Below are positions 1-7,038 of a stretch of 27,152 nucleotides of DNA, piece after piece. Under the pieces are notes generated by a model that was not told where the DNA came from, ran no database searches, and was given only the letters and a program-made list of their open reading frames with translations. Position numbers and translations under genes: made by a program. How positions within the stretch are numbered: the stretch's first letter is position 1; each line of letters opens with the position of its first letter. The DNA comes from JANNPJ01 sp031400005 (GTDB taxonomy: Bacteria; Actinomycetota; Actinomycetes; Actinomycetales; Kineosporiaceae), in NCBI GenBank assembly GCA_031400005.1, contig JANNPJ010000308.1, forward strand, positions 1-27,152, in the 5' to 3' direction.

Positions 1-277
1 AATAGCCGCCCACGGGTCCGAGGCAACAACGCTTCTGGTCGAACCGAGTGCGATGTCCAACCGGCAGCGGCTGGTCCGGACCGTTCTGCGCTCCCGCGAG
101 CTGTCGATCTTCATCGTGCTGGGACTCTTGATCGTTGCCGCGAGCACCACGAGGAGCAGCGCGATCAGGATCGACAGCTCGCGGGAGCGCAGGACCGTCC
201 GGAGCATTCGCTGCCGACCGGACATGGCACTGGGTTCGACCAGGAGCGCGGTCGCCTCGGACCCGTGGGTGGACGTC
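1..277. repeat. Imperfect 277-bp inverted repeat of two permease gene starts
   Basis: Reading inwards from each end gives nearly the same sequence, at about 80% identity by eye, with the symmetry centre near 139. A perfect 12-bp block, GAGCTGTCGATC (98-109), is mirrored at 169-180. Each arm translates inwards as a permease N-terminus (SEAT-LLVEPSAMS, then RQR, then RTVLRSRELSI), and most arm differences are synonymous. The arms are therefore two diverged homologous genes joined head-on, not one molecule copied onto itself. Confidence 0.8.
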
Positions 278-294
278 GCTACCTGAGGCGTCAT
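1..294 (-). CDS. Sugar ABC transporter permease, N-terminal fragment (left-truncated, chimeric)
   Basis: The ATG at 294 overlaps the ATPase stop codon (ATGA), as expected for an ABC operon. The first ~50 residues look like a genuine permease N-terminus: a cytoplasmic tail with RTVLRSRELS, then the first hydrophobic helix (ILIALLLVVLAAT). The partner ATPase indicates an inner-membrane sugar importer of the RbsC/RhaP class. After residue ~50 the frame stays open but no longer reads as a permease. It is antisense to a second, similar permease start on the plus strand (IFIVLGLLIVAAST). The gene is therefore cut short here, by the window edge and probably by a chimeric junction near 139. Only about 294-145 should be trusted as permease sequence. 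Confidence 0.6.
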   Translation of the reverse strand, partial: MTPQVATSTHGSEATALLVEPSAMSGRQRMLRTVLRSRELSILIALLLVVLAATIKSPSTMKIDSSRERRTVRTSRCRLDIALGSTRSVVASDPWAAI

Positions 295-1841
295 GAGGCC
301 ATCTCCTGACTGCGGGAGGCGCTGGGGAGGGGGTGGGATGTGGTGGCGGCGCGCATGACGCGTTCGGGGGTGGCGTCCGCGCGGGAGAGATCGGCGGTGA
401 GCCGGCCCTCGCAGACCACCAGCACGCGGTCGGCCATGCCGAGGACCTCGGGGAGCTCGGAGGAGATCATCAGGATCGCCATCCCCTGGCCCGCCAGCTC
501 GGAGATCAGCCGGTGCACCTCGGCCTTGGTACCGACATCGATGCCGCGGGTCGGCTCGTCAATGATCAACAGGTCCGGGTTCGAGGCCAGCCACTTGGCG
601 ATGACGACCTTCTGCTGGTTGCCACCGCTCATGGTCTTGGCCGACATATCCAGCGAGCTGGTCTTCACCTCCAGCCGCCCGGCCCACCCGGCGACCGCCT
701 TGTTCTCCGCCGCCCGGGTGAGTAAGCCACCCGTAGTCAGGGTGCGACGGATCACGCCGGCGATGTTTCCCGCCACCGAGGCCTCGGTCACCAGGCCTTG
801 CTTACGGCGGTCCTCGGGAACGAAGGCCATCCCCAGCTTGATGGCAGCCCGGGGGTTGCGGGCCGGGACCGTGGCGCCGTTCATCCGCACGGTGCCCCGG
901 TCGTACCCGTCGACGCCGAACACCGCTCGGGCGATCTCGCTGCGGCCCGCACCGACCAGGCCGGCCAGACCGACTATCTCACCGCGTCGGACGGTGAAGG
1001 ACACCTCATGGAAGACACCTGCCGAGTTCAGGCCCTCGACCTCGAGCACGGCGTCCCCGATCTCGGTGTCCTGCTTGGGAAACAGGTCACCGACCTCGCG
1101 GCCGACCATGAGGTTGACCATCTCCGTCACGGTGGTCTCGGCGATCGGCCGGGTACCGATGTAGGACCCGTCGCGCATCACGGTCACGGTGTCGCAGAGC
1201 GCAAAGACCTCATCGAAGCGGTGTGAGATGAAGACGATGGCGCGGCCCTCGTCGCGCAACTGCCGGGCGACGGTGAACAGTCGCTCCACTTCGACACCGG
1301 ACAGCGCCGCCGTCGGCTCGTCCATGATCAGCAGTTTGGCGTCCAGCGAGATGGCCTTGGCGATCTCGATGATCTGCTGGTCGGCGATCGACAGGCCCAG
1401 CGCCGGGCGCCGCGGATCGATGTGCACCCCGAGCCCTTTGAACAGCCGCTCGGTCTGCGCGTACATGGCCGCCCGGTCGATGCGCCGGCCCCGGATGCCG
1501 CTGCCAAGAATCTGCCGGCCCATGAAGATGTTCTCGGTGACCGACAGATCGGGGAAGAGTGTCGGCTCCTGGTAGATGACGGCGACCCCGGCGGCCTTGG
1601 ACTCGGCCGTGGAACCGAAGTCGGTCGGCTTGCCGTCGAGCAGCATGCTGCCGCTGTCACGGCGGTACAGACCCGAAACGATCTTGACGAGCGTCGACTT
1701 CCCGGCGCCGTTCTCGCCGACCAGGGCGTGGATCGACCCGGCCTGCACCTCGATGCTCCCGGACCGGAGGGCGACGACGGGGCCGAAGGACTTCGACACG
1801 TCACGCAACTGCAAGGTCGCTGTGGAGAGATCAGAAGACAC
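291..1841 (-). CDS. Sugar ABC transporter ATP-binding protein, two ABC domains (RbsA/RhaT/MglA class)
   Basis: Energises a sugar importer from the cytoplasmic side. The tandem layout of carbohydrate uptake transporter family 2 is clear. Domain 1 has Walker A GENGAGKST (about residues 42-50), the family's relaxed signature LSIADQQ and Walker B LLIMDEPTAAL. Domain 2 has the usual degenerate P-loop (GLVGAGRSE), signature MSGGNQQK and LLIIDEPTRGID. Length is 516 aa, normal for the class. I chose GTG at 1841, six codons inside an upstream ATG (1859), because AGGCAAGGGG lies 5 nt before it while the ATG has no ribosome-binding site. Its stop overlaps the permease ATG. Substrate cannot be read from the ATPase. 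The neighbouring lutABC and a second permease start fit a rhamnose-type system (two permeases), but ribose or autoinducer-2 transporters are also possible. Confidence 0.93.
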   Translation of the reverse strand: MSSDLSTATLQLRDVSKSFGPVVALRSGSIEVQAGSIHALVGENGAGKSTLVKIVSGLYRRDSGSMLLDGKPTDFGSTAESKAAGVAVIYQEPTLFPDLSVTENIFMGRQILGSGIRGRRIDRAAMYAQTERLFKGLGVHIDPRRPALGLSIADQQIIEIAKAISLDAKLLIMDEPTAALSGVEVERLFTVARQLRDEGRAIVFISHRFDEVFALCDTVTVMRDGSYIGTRPIAETTVTEMVNLMVGREVGDLFPKQDTEIGDAVLEVEGLNSAGVFHEVSFTVRRGEIVGLAGLVGAGRSEIARAVFGVDGYDRGTVRMNGATVPARNPRAAIKLGMAFVPEDRRKQGLVTEASVAGNIAGVIRRTLTTGGLLTRAAENKAVAGWAGRLEVKTSSLDMSAKTMSGGNQQKVVIAKWLASNPDLLIIDEPTRGIDVGTKAEVHRLISELAGQGMAILMISSELPEVLGMADRVLVVCEGRLTADLSRADATPERVMRAATTSHPLPSASRSQEMAS

Positions 1842-1873
1842 CTGAGCCCCTTGCCTCATTGAAAGGATTCAAC

Positions 1874-1899
1874 TGGCGTGGACACTATGGTCCACGCCA
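1874..1899. promoter_or_regulatory. Perfect 10-bp inverted repeat, candidate operator between the ABC operon and lutABC
   Basis: TGGCGTGGAC and GTCCACGCCA are exact reverse complements separated by 6 nt. The element lies 32 nt upstream of the ATPase start and about 180 nt upstream of lutA. The 26-bp two-fold symmetric layout fits a dimeric repressor such as a LacI-, GntR- or DeoR-type sugar regulator. No such regulator gene is in the window. A transcript hairpin is the alternative. Confidence 0.55.
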
Positions 1900-2063
1900 C
1901 ACTCTGTCAATACACCACGCCTCAGAGTTCGAACATGACCAGGACCCTGGATCAAGCCGAGCACGCTGGGCGCGTCAAGCTGAGTTCGAAGCCTGCGACG
2001 GCCACGGTGCGATTGAATCGATCCATGAGCGATTTGCCTACTGCCAATCGGGATGAATGATGG

Positions 2064-2069
2064 GATGAT
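2064..2069 (+). promoter_or_regulatory. Possible -10 hexamer for a leaderless lutA transcript
   Basis: GATGAT lies exactly 6 nt before the lutA ATG, the spacing seen at the kinase genes in this window, and lutA lacks a good ribosome-binding site. The hexamer matches only A2 and T6 of TANNNT, so support is weak. Confidence 0.3.
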
Positions 2070-2075
2070 CTGACG

Positions 2076-2831
2076 ATGCGGATCGGATTGTTGATCACCT
2101 GCCTGGTGGACGGGATGTTCCCGGATGTTGCGGCGGACACCGTGACCGTCCTACGCCGGCTCGGGCACGACGTCGAGGTACCTCTCGCTCAGTCCTGCTG
2201 CGGCCAGATGCACGTCAACACCGGCTACCCCCGGGCGGCGGTGCCGCTGGTCCAGCGGTACGTCGAAACGTTCGGCAGGTACGACGCGGTGGTCGCGCCC
2301 TCCGGCTCATGCATCGGCTCGGTCCGCCATCAGCACGCGGACGTCGCCCGGCAGGCCGGGCTGGAAGGGTTGGCCGTGCTCGCCGAGGACGTGGCCGAGC
2401 GCAGCTATGAGCTGTCCGAGTTCCTGATCGACGTGCTCGGCGTTACCGATGTCGGTGCCAGCTACCCGCACCGGGTCACCTACCATCCGACCTGCCACTC
2501 ATTGAGGATGCTGCGAGTCGGGGAGAAACCGCTGCAGCTGCTTCGCGGAGTACGCGGGATCGACCTGATTGAACTGGCCGACGCCGAGCAGTGCTGCGGG
2601 TTCGGTGGGACCTTCGCGCTGAAAAACGCCGACGTCTCGGCGGCGATGCTCACCGACAAGCTCGACCGAGTGACCGAAACCGGTGCGACCCAGCTGTGCG
2701 CCTCGGACAGCTCCTGCCTGATGCACCTGAGCGGCGGCCTGACCCGCAGACAAGGTCTCGCCGACTCCCCCAACCACATCAAAACCATCCATCTGGCCAG
2801 CATTCTCGCATCCACCGAGGAGTCCGCATGA
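2076..2831 (+). CDS. lutA: L-lactate utilization protein LutA (cysteine-rich Fe-S subunit)
   Basis: One of three subunits of the LutABC complex that oxidises L-lactate to pyruvate in the cytoplasm. It is 251 aa with two CCG-type cysteine-rich domains: C9 with CCG at 41-43 in the first half, and C140 with CCGFGG at 173-178 in the second. These residues bind iron-sulfur clusters in heterodisulfide-reductase-like proteins. The start MRIGLLITCLVDGMFP matches the family N-terminus. Its stop overlaps the lutB ATG by 4 nt, so the genes are translationally coupled. No Shine-Dalgarno is visible, and a leaderless transcript is possible. Confidence 0.95.
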   Translation: MRIGLLITCLVDGMFPDVAADTVTVLRRLGHDVEVPLAQSCCGQMHVNTGYPRAAVPLVQRYVETFGRYDAVVAPSGSCIGSVRHQHADVARQAGLEGLAVLAEDVAERSYELSEFLIDVLGVTDVGASYPHRVTYHPTCHSLRMLRVGEKPLQLLRGVRGIDLIELADAEQCCGFGGTFALKNADVSAAMLTDKLDRVTETGATQLCASDSSCLMHLSGGLTRRQGLADSPNHIKTIHLASILASTEESA

Positions 2832-4384
2832 GCACCAACCTGGGGATGCCAACGGTCCGGCCACCGGTTGCCCCGGCCGGGGTGGGGATGCTCAGCGGTG
2901 ACCGCCCGTTCCCGGCCGCGGCGAAGGACGCGCTGGCGAACGAGCAACTGCGACGCAACCTCGGAGCAGCGACCCGGACCATCCGGACCAAGCGGGCGAC
3001 TGTCGTCGGCGAGGTCCCGGACTGGGCCGAGCTGCGCGCTGCCGGCGCGGCGATCAAGGATGACGTGCTGGCCCGGCTCGACGAGTACCTGGTGCAGCTG
3101 GAGGATCAGGTCATCGCCCGGGGCGGGGTGGTGCACTGGGCCCGGGACGCCGCCGAGGCCAACCGGATCGTCACCGAGCTGGTGCAGGCCACCGGCGTCC
3201 ACGACGTGGTCAAGGTGAAATCGATGGCAACCCAGGAGATCGGGTTGAACGAGGCTCTCGCCGAAGCCGGGATCAGTGCCTGGGAGACCGATCTCGCCGA
3301 GCTGATCGTGCAGCTCGCCGACGACAAGCCGAGCCACATCCTGGTGCCCGCGATCCACCGGAACCGGGCGGAAATCCGGGAGATCTTCCTGCGCGAAATG
3401 GGCCGGGCCGGGCTGGCCGCGGATCCAGGGCTGACCGACGACCCGAAAGCGCTGGCTGAGGCCGCCCGCCGGCATCTACGGCGCAAGTTCCTGGAGGCCG
3501 AGGTGGCGATCTCCGGCGCGAACTTCGCCATCGCCGAAACCGGCACGCTGGCCGTGGTCGAGTCCGAGGGCAACGGCCGGATGTGCCTCACCCTGCCCAG
3601 GGTCCTGATCACCGTCATGGGGGTGGAGAAGGTGCTGCCGACCTGGCGGGACCTCGAAGTATTCCTGCAGTTGCTGCCTCGCTCCAGCACCGGCGAGCGG
3701 ATGAATCCGTACACCTCGATGTGGACCGGAGTAACACCCGGCGACGGGCCACAAGAGTTTCATCTGGTCTTGCTCGACAATGGCCGCACTGCCACTCTGG
3801 CCGATCCGCGCGGGCGTTCGGCGCTGCGCTGCATCCGCTGCTCGGCCTGCCTGAACGTGTGCCCGGTGTACGAGCGGACCGGCGGGCATGCGTACGGCTC
3901 GGTGTACCCAGGCCCGATCGGCGCGGTGCTCTCCCCTCAACTGACTGGTCTGGGCGCAGCAACCGGATTCAACGCCAGCTTGCCTTTCGCTTCCTCCCTG
4001 TGCGGTGCCTGTTATGACGTCTGCCCGGTGGCGATCGATATCCCCTCGATGCTGGTGCATCTGCGCTCGAAAGTGGTCGAGGCGAAAGCCTCCGAGCACC
4101 GGCTGCCGCCGCCGGAGGCCGTGCTGATGCGCTCGATCGGCTGGCTGATGCGCGGACGCCGGCGTTGGCCGCTGGCCGTGCGGGCACTGCGACTGATTCG
4201 CCCGATCGGCATGCTACTCGCCCGAGATGGCCGGATTTCTGTTGCTCCGCCACCGCTTTCGGCCTGGACTGCGGCCCGCGATCTCCCTCTTCCGGCGGCT
4301 GAGTCGTTCCGCGCGCGCTGGGCGCGCCAGGAATCCGAGGCCGGCCGCAATGCCGACCACCACTCTGGCCAGGAGAAGCAATGA
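2828..4384 (+). CDS. lutB: L-lactate utilization protein LutB (ferredoxin-type 4Fe-4S subunit)
   Basis: Iron-sulfur subunit of the lactate-oxidising complex, 518 aa. The N-terminal two thirds is the LutB/YkgF core, with a LUD-like segment containing ISGANFAIAETGTLAVVESEG. A ferredoxin-like segment follows with C335-x2-C338-x2-C341-x3-CP and C392-x2-C395-x3-CP, the ligands for the 4Fe-4S clusters. The reading frame is open upstream inside lutA, but the start is fixed at ATG 2828 by AGGAG 6 nt before it and the ATGA overlap with lutA. The gene ends in another ATGA overlap with lutC. A C-terminal extension of about 100 residues after the last cysteine contains MLVHLRSKVVEAK, normal for actinobacterial members. 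Confidence 0.95.
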   Translation: MSTNLGMPTVRPPVAPAGVGMLSGDRPFPAAAKDALANEQLRRNLGAATRTIRTKRATVVGEVPDWAELRAAGAAIKDDVLARLDEYLVQLEDQVIARGGVVHWARDAAEANRIVTELVQATGVHDVVKVKSMATQEIGLNEALAEAGISAWETDLAELIVQLADDKPSHILVPAIHRNRAEIREIFLREMGRAGLAADPGLTDDPKALAEAARRHLRRKFLEAEVAISGANFAIAETGTLAVVESEGNGRMCLTLPRVLITVMGVEKVLPTWRDLEVFLQLLPRSSTGERMNPYTSMWTGVTPGDGPQEFHLVLLDNGRTATLADPRGRSALRCIRCSACLNVCPVYERTGGHAYGSVYPGPIGAVLSPQLTGLGAATGFNASLPFASSLCGACYDVCPVAIDIPSMLVHLRSKVVEAKASEHRLPPPEAVLMRSIGWLMRGRRRWPLAVRALRLIRPIGMLLARDGRISVAPPPLSAWTAARDLPLPAAESFRARWARQESEAGRNADHHSGQEKQ

Positions 4385-5043
4385 CAGCGCGCGAGGAGAT
4401 ACTCGGCCGGATCCGGGCCGCCCTGGTCGATCGACCGCAACCGACACCGGTGGAGCGCACGTACCGGACTTCCGCCGAACCCCGGACCGAGGACGCCGGT
4501 GACCTGCTGGAACTTCTCGTAGACCGGCTCATCGACTACCGGGCTACGGTGTATCGCGCCACCACCGCCACGGCTGCCGAGGTGATCGCAGCGGCGCTGG
4601 CCGAGCGGGGCGTCAGCCGGATCGTCGTCCCGGCCGGATTCCCCGCGCAGCTCCTCGCCGGGCTCGATCCGGTCGGTCTCGTCCGTGACGAACCTCCGCT
4701 CACCGCAACCCAATTGGATGCCATCGACGGCGCACTGACCACCAGCACGGTGGCCATCGCCGAAACCGGGACGATCGTGCTGGCTGCCGGGCCGGGGCAA
4801 GGACGGCGAGCGCTGAGCCTGGTGCCGGACTACCACCTGTGCGCCGTCCTGGCCGCTGACGTCGTCCGAGGCGTTCCCGAGGGCATCGCCCGCTTGACCC
4901 CCGAAACCTCTACCAGCACAGAAAGTCTCAGCAGTCGGCCGCTGACCTGGATCAGCGGCCCGAGCGCCACCAGCGATATCGAGCTGCACCGAGTGGAGGG
5001 CGTGCACGGCCCCCGGACCTTGGCCGTCGTCCTGATCACCTAA
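4381..5043 (+). CDS. lutC: L-lactate utilization protein LutC (LUD domain)
   Basis: Third subunit of LutABC, 220 aa, built of a single LUD domain. AIAETGTIVLAAGPGQGRRA, around residues 122-142, is the family hallmark and resembles the matching motif in LutB. A run of about 70 N-terminal residues carries the usual REEILGRIRAAL helix. The start overlaps the lutB stop (ATGA) and is preceded by AGGAGA, so lutA-lutB-lutC is one transcription unit. LutC subunits are poorly conserved in general, and the operon position makes this assignment secure. Confidence 0.93.
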   Translation: MTAREEILGRIRAALVDRPQPTPVERTYRTSAEPRTEDAGDLLELLVDRLIDYRATVYRATTATAAEVIAAALAERGVSRIVVPAGFPAQLLAGLDPVGLVRDEPPLTATQLDAIDGALTTSTVAIAETGTIVLAAGPGQGRRALSLVPDYHLCAVLAADVVRGVPEGIARLTPETSTSTESLSSRPLTWISGPSATSDIELHRVEGVHGPRTLAVVLIT

Positions 5044-5128
5044 CCCAGACCCCGTCACCATGATCGCGCACTTGCTCCACCGATCAGCGCAACGACGGGT
5101 TCGACGGCGAGGAGGAGGGCTTTCGGCC

Positions 5129-5134
5129 TATGGT
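5129..5134 (+). promoter_or_regulatory. -10 hexamer of a leaderless MarR-family gene
   Basis: TATGGT is followed by GGATCC and then the GTG at 5141. A TANNNT hexamer ending 6 nt before the start codon is the geometry of leaderless actinobacterial promoters. It supports GTG 5141 over the longer frame. No clear -35 was seen. Confidence 0.55.
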
Positions 5135-5140
5135 GGATCC

Positions 5141-5611
5141 GTGCCGGAGGACGACGTGCTCGAGGGTTCTGCATCGCAGGACGCGCTGGAGACGGTCGAG
5201 CATGAACTCGCCGTACTCCTTCGCCGCGCCCGAGCGTTCTCGACCCAGTTCGCTCGCGAGTTCCACCCCGACCTGGACGCCGCCGCGTATGCCCTGCTGG
5301 TCTGGCTGGAGGACGCCGGAACCGCGCGGCTCACCGATCTCGCCGCCTTCTTCGGGGTCGGCAAGCCCACGATGTCACGCCAGATCCAGTTCCTGGAGCG
5401 GCTCGATCTGGTCACCCGGACCGCCGACGACACCGACCGGCGGGCCCAGACCCTTTCCCTGACTGCGAACGGCGCGGCCCGATTACACCTGGTCCGGCGC
5501 GCCAGGCGAGACAGATTCCGCACCATGCTCGCGCCTTGGCCGACGCACGACGTCGCCGAACTGGGCGCGTTGCTTAACCGGCTGAACCGGACGATGGGCA
5601 CCACCGAGTGA
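5141..5611 (+). CDS. MarR-family transcriptional regulator
   Basis: Predicted DNA-binding dimer of 156 aa. The winged helix-turn-helix is clear: LTDLAAFFGVGKPTMSRQIQ holds the recognition helix, followed by FLERLDLVTR, and DDTDRRAQTLSLTANG is the classical MarR wing. The flanking helices that form the dimer interface are present (VEHELAVLLRRARAFSTQ and the C-terminal LGALLNRLNRT). The frame stays open 27 codons further upstream (5060), but that part is Arg/Gly-rich and looks non-coding. GTG 5141 is preferred because of the -10 hexamer 6 nt before it. The stop is 11 nt before the flavoprotein start, so the two are probably co-transcribed. The effector is unknown. Control of the adjacent flavoprotein or of lutABC is an inference. 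Confidence 0.9.
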   Translation: MPEDDVLEGSASQDALETVEHELAVLLRRARAFSTQFAREFHPDLDAAAYALLVWLEDAGTARLTDLAAFFGVGKPTMSRQIQFLERLDLVTRTADDTDRRAQTLSLTANGAARLHLVRRARRDRFRTMLAPWPTHDVAELGALLNRLNRTMGTTE

Positions 5612-5622
5612 GAGAGAAGGCC

Positions 5623-7020
5623 ATGTCGGAATTCGATGTGATCGTGATCGGTGCAGGGCCGGCCGGAGAGAACGCCGCCGGCCGGGTCGCAGCCGGTGGT
5701 CTGAGCACAGCCATCGTCGAACGCGAGCTGATTGGCGGGGAGTGCTCCTACTGGGGGTGTATCCCGAGCAAGACCTTGATCCGCCCCGGGGACGTTCTCG
5801 CCGCCGCGCGCCGGGTCCCGGGTGCCGCCGAGGCGGTCGCCGGAACCATCGACGTCCAGGCCGCTCTCGCCCAGCGCGACTACATGACGTCGAACTGGGA
5901 CGACGCGGGGCAGGTGCCCTGGCTGGAGGAGAACAAGATCCAGCTGTTCCGCGGAACTGCTCGACTGACCGGGCCCCGCACGCTTCAGGTCACCGACCCG
6001 GGCGGTGACGTGCGAACGCTCACCGCTCGCCGGGCGGTCGTCCTTGCCACCGGTACTACCTCGTTCATGCCGCCGATCCCGGGGCTGGCCGACGTCCAGG
6101 CCTGGACGAACCGCGAGGTGACCGCACTCAAGAACATCCCGCGCCGGCTACTCGTGCTGGGAGGCGGCGCGGTGGGCGCCGAGATGGCCCAAGCGATCAA
6201 GCGGCTCGGCGCCGAAGAGGTCACCGTGGTCGAAGGTGCCGGGCATCTGCTGGCCCGCGAAGAGCCGTTCGCCGGCAAGGAAGTCGGCGATGCCTTTGCC
6301 GCCGACGGGATCACCCTGCTGACTGGCACCCGAGTGAGCGCGGTGCAGCGGAATCCGGACGGCCACGTGCAAGCCACCCTGGACAACGGCGACACCGTGA
6401 CAGCGGACGAACTGCTGGTTGCGGTCGGACGCCGTCCCGCCACCACCGATCTCGGCCTGGAGACCGTGGGGCTGGCGCCGGGCAAGCCGGTGGAGGTGGA
6501 CGAGCGCTTGCGGGCCACCGGGGTCGACCAAGCCGACGGCGAGTGGCTGTACGCGATCGGTGACTGCAACGGGGTTGCCCTGCTCACCCATATGGGCAAG
6601 TACCAGGCCCGGATCGTCGGTGACGTGATCCTTGGCAAGGCGATCACCGACCGATCCAGCCGGGACGTCGTACCCCGGGTGACCTTCACCGATCCGCAGG
6701 TCTGTGCGGTCGGGCTGACCGAGGCACAAGCCCGCGAAAAAGGTTACTCCGTAAGTGTAGTGACCACCTCGACCGGCGGAGTGGCGGGGGCCTACACGTC
6801 CGGCAACGGCATCTCAGGTACCAGCCAGCTGGTGATCGATACCGAGCGCGAGGTGATCCTCGGTGCCACGTTCACCGGGCCGGGAACGTCCGAACTGCTG
6901 CACAGCGCGACGATAGCCATCGTCGGCAAGGTCTCGATGAGCGACTTGTGGCACGCCGTACCGAGTTTCCCGACAATCAGCGAGGTCTGGCTACGCTTGA
7001 TGGAGGCCTACGGCCGGTAA
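5623..7020 (+). CDS. FAD/NAD(P)-dependent pyridine nucleotide-disulfide oxidoreductase (Lpd/MerA-like)
   Basis: Cytoplasmic class-I flavoprotein of 465 aa. In order: FAD-binding VIGAGPAGENAA (about 8-19); the redox-active pair C41-SYWG-C46 within GGECSYWGCIPSK; NAD(P)-binding LGGGAVGAEMAQ (about 175-190); the second FAD motif YAIGDCNG; and a C-terminal dimerisation domain. In dihydrolipoamide dehydrogenase that domain carries a catalytic His in HPTxSE. Here the stretch reads SFPTISE with Phe449 at that place, so it is probably not a lipoamide dehydrogenase. There are no E1/E2 genes nearby and no N-terminal metal-binding domain of mercuric reductase. The substrate is unknown. ATG 5623 was chosen because GAGAAGG precedes it. 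A GTG at 5608 keeps the frame open but lacks a site. Confidence 0.9.
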   Translation: MSEFDVIVIGAGPAGENAAGRVAAGGLSTAIVERELIGGECSYWGCIPSKTLIRPGDVLAAARRVPGAAEAVAGTIDVQAALAQRDYMTSNWDDAGQVPWLEENKIQLFRGTARLTGPRTLQVTDPGGDVRTLTARRAVVLATGTTSFMPPIPGLADVQAWTNREVTALKNIPRRLLVLGGGAVGAEMAQAIKRLGAEEVTVVEGAGHLLAREEPFAGKEVGDAFAADGITLLTGTRVSAVQRNPDGHVQATLDNGDTVTADELLVAVGRRPATTDLGLETVGLAPGKPVEVDERLRATGVDQADGEWLYAIGDCNGVALLTHMGKYQARIVGDVILGKAITDRSSRDVVPRVTFTDPQVCAVGLTEAQAREKGYSVSVVTTSTGGVAGAYTSGNGISGTSQLVIDTEREVILGATFTGPGTSELLHSATIAIVGKVSMSDLWHAVPSFPTISEVWLRLMEAYGR

Positions 7021-7038
7021 GTCTGACGGAAGCAAACC

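Noticed and set aside
1859..2140. Small overlapping frames in the transporter/lutA intergenic region
   Set aside because: They are short, contain the palindrome and repeated boxes, lack ribosome-binding sites and differ in codon use from neighbours.
2480..3475. Long minus-strand open frame across lutA/lutB
   Set aside because: Both lut genes are unambiguous with cysteine motifs and coupled starts. The antisense product has no recognisable feature.
4012..5061. Minus-strand frame of 349 codons across the lutB end and lutC
   Set aside because: It is a shadow frame of two real genes, low complexity, with no ribosome-binding site.
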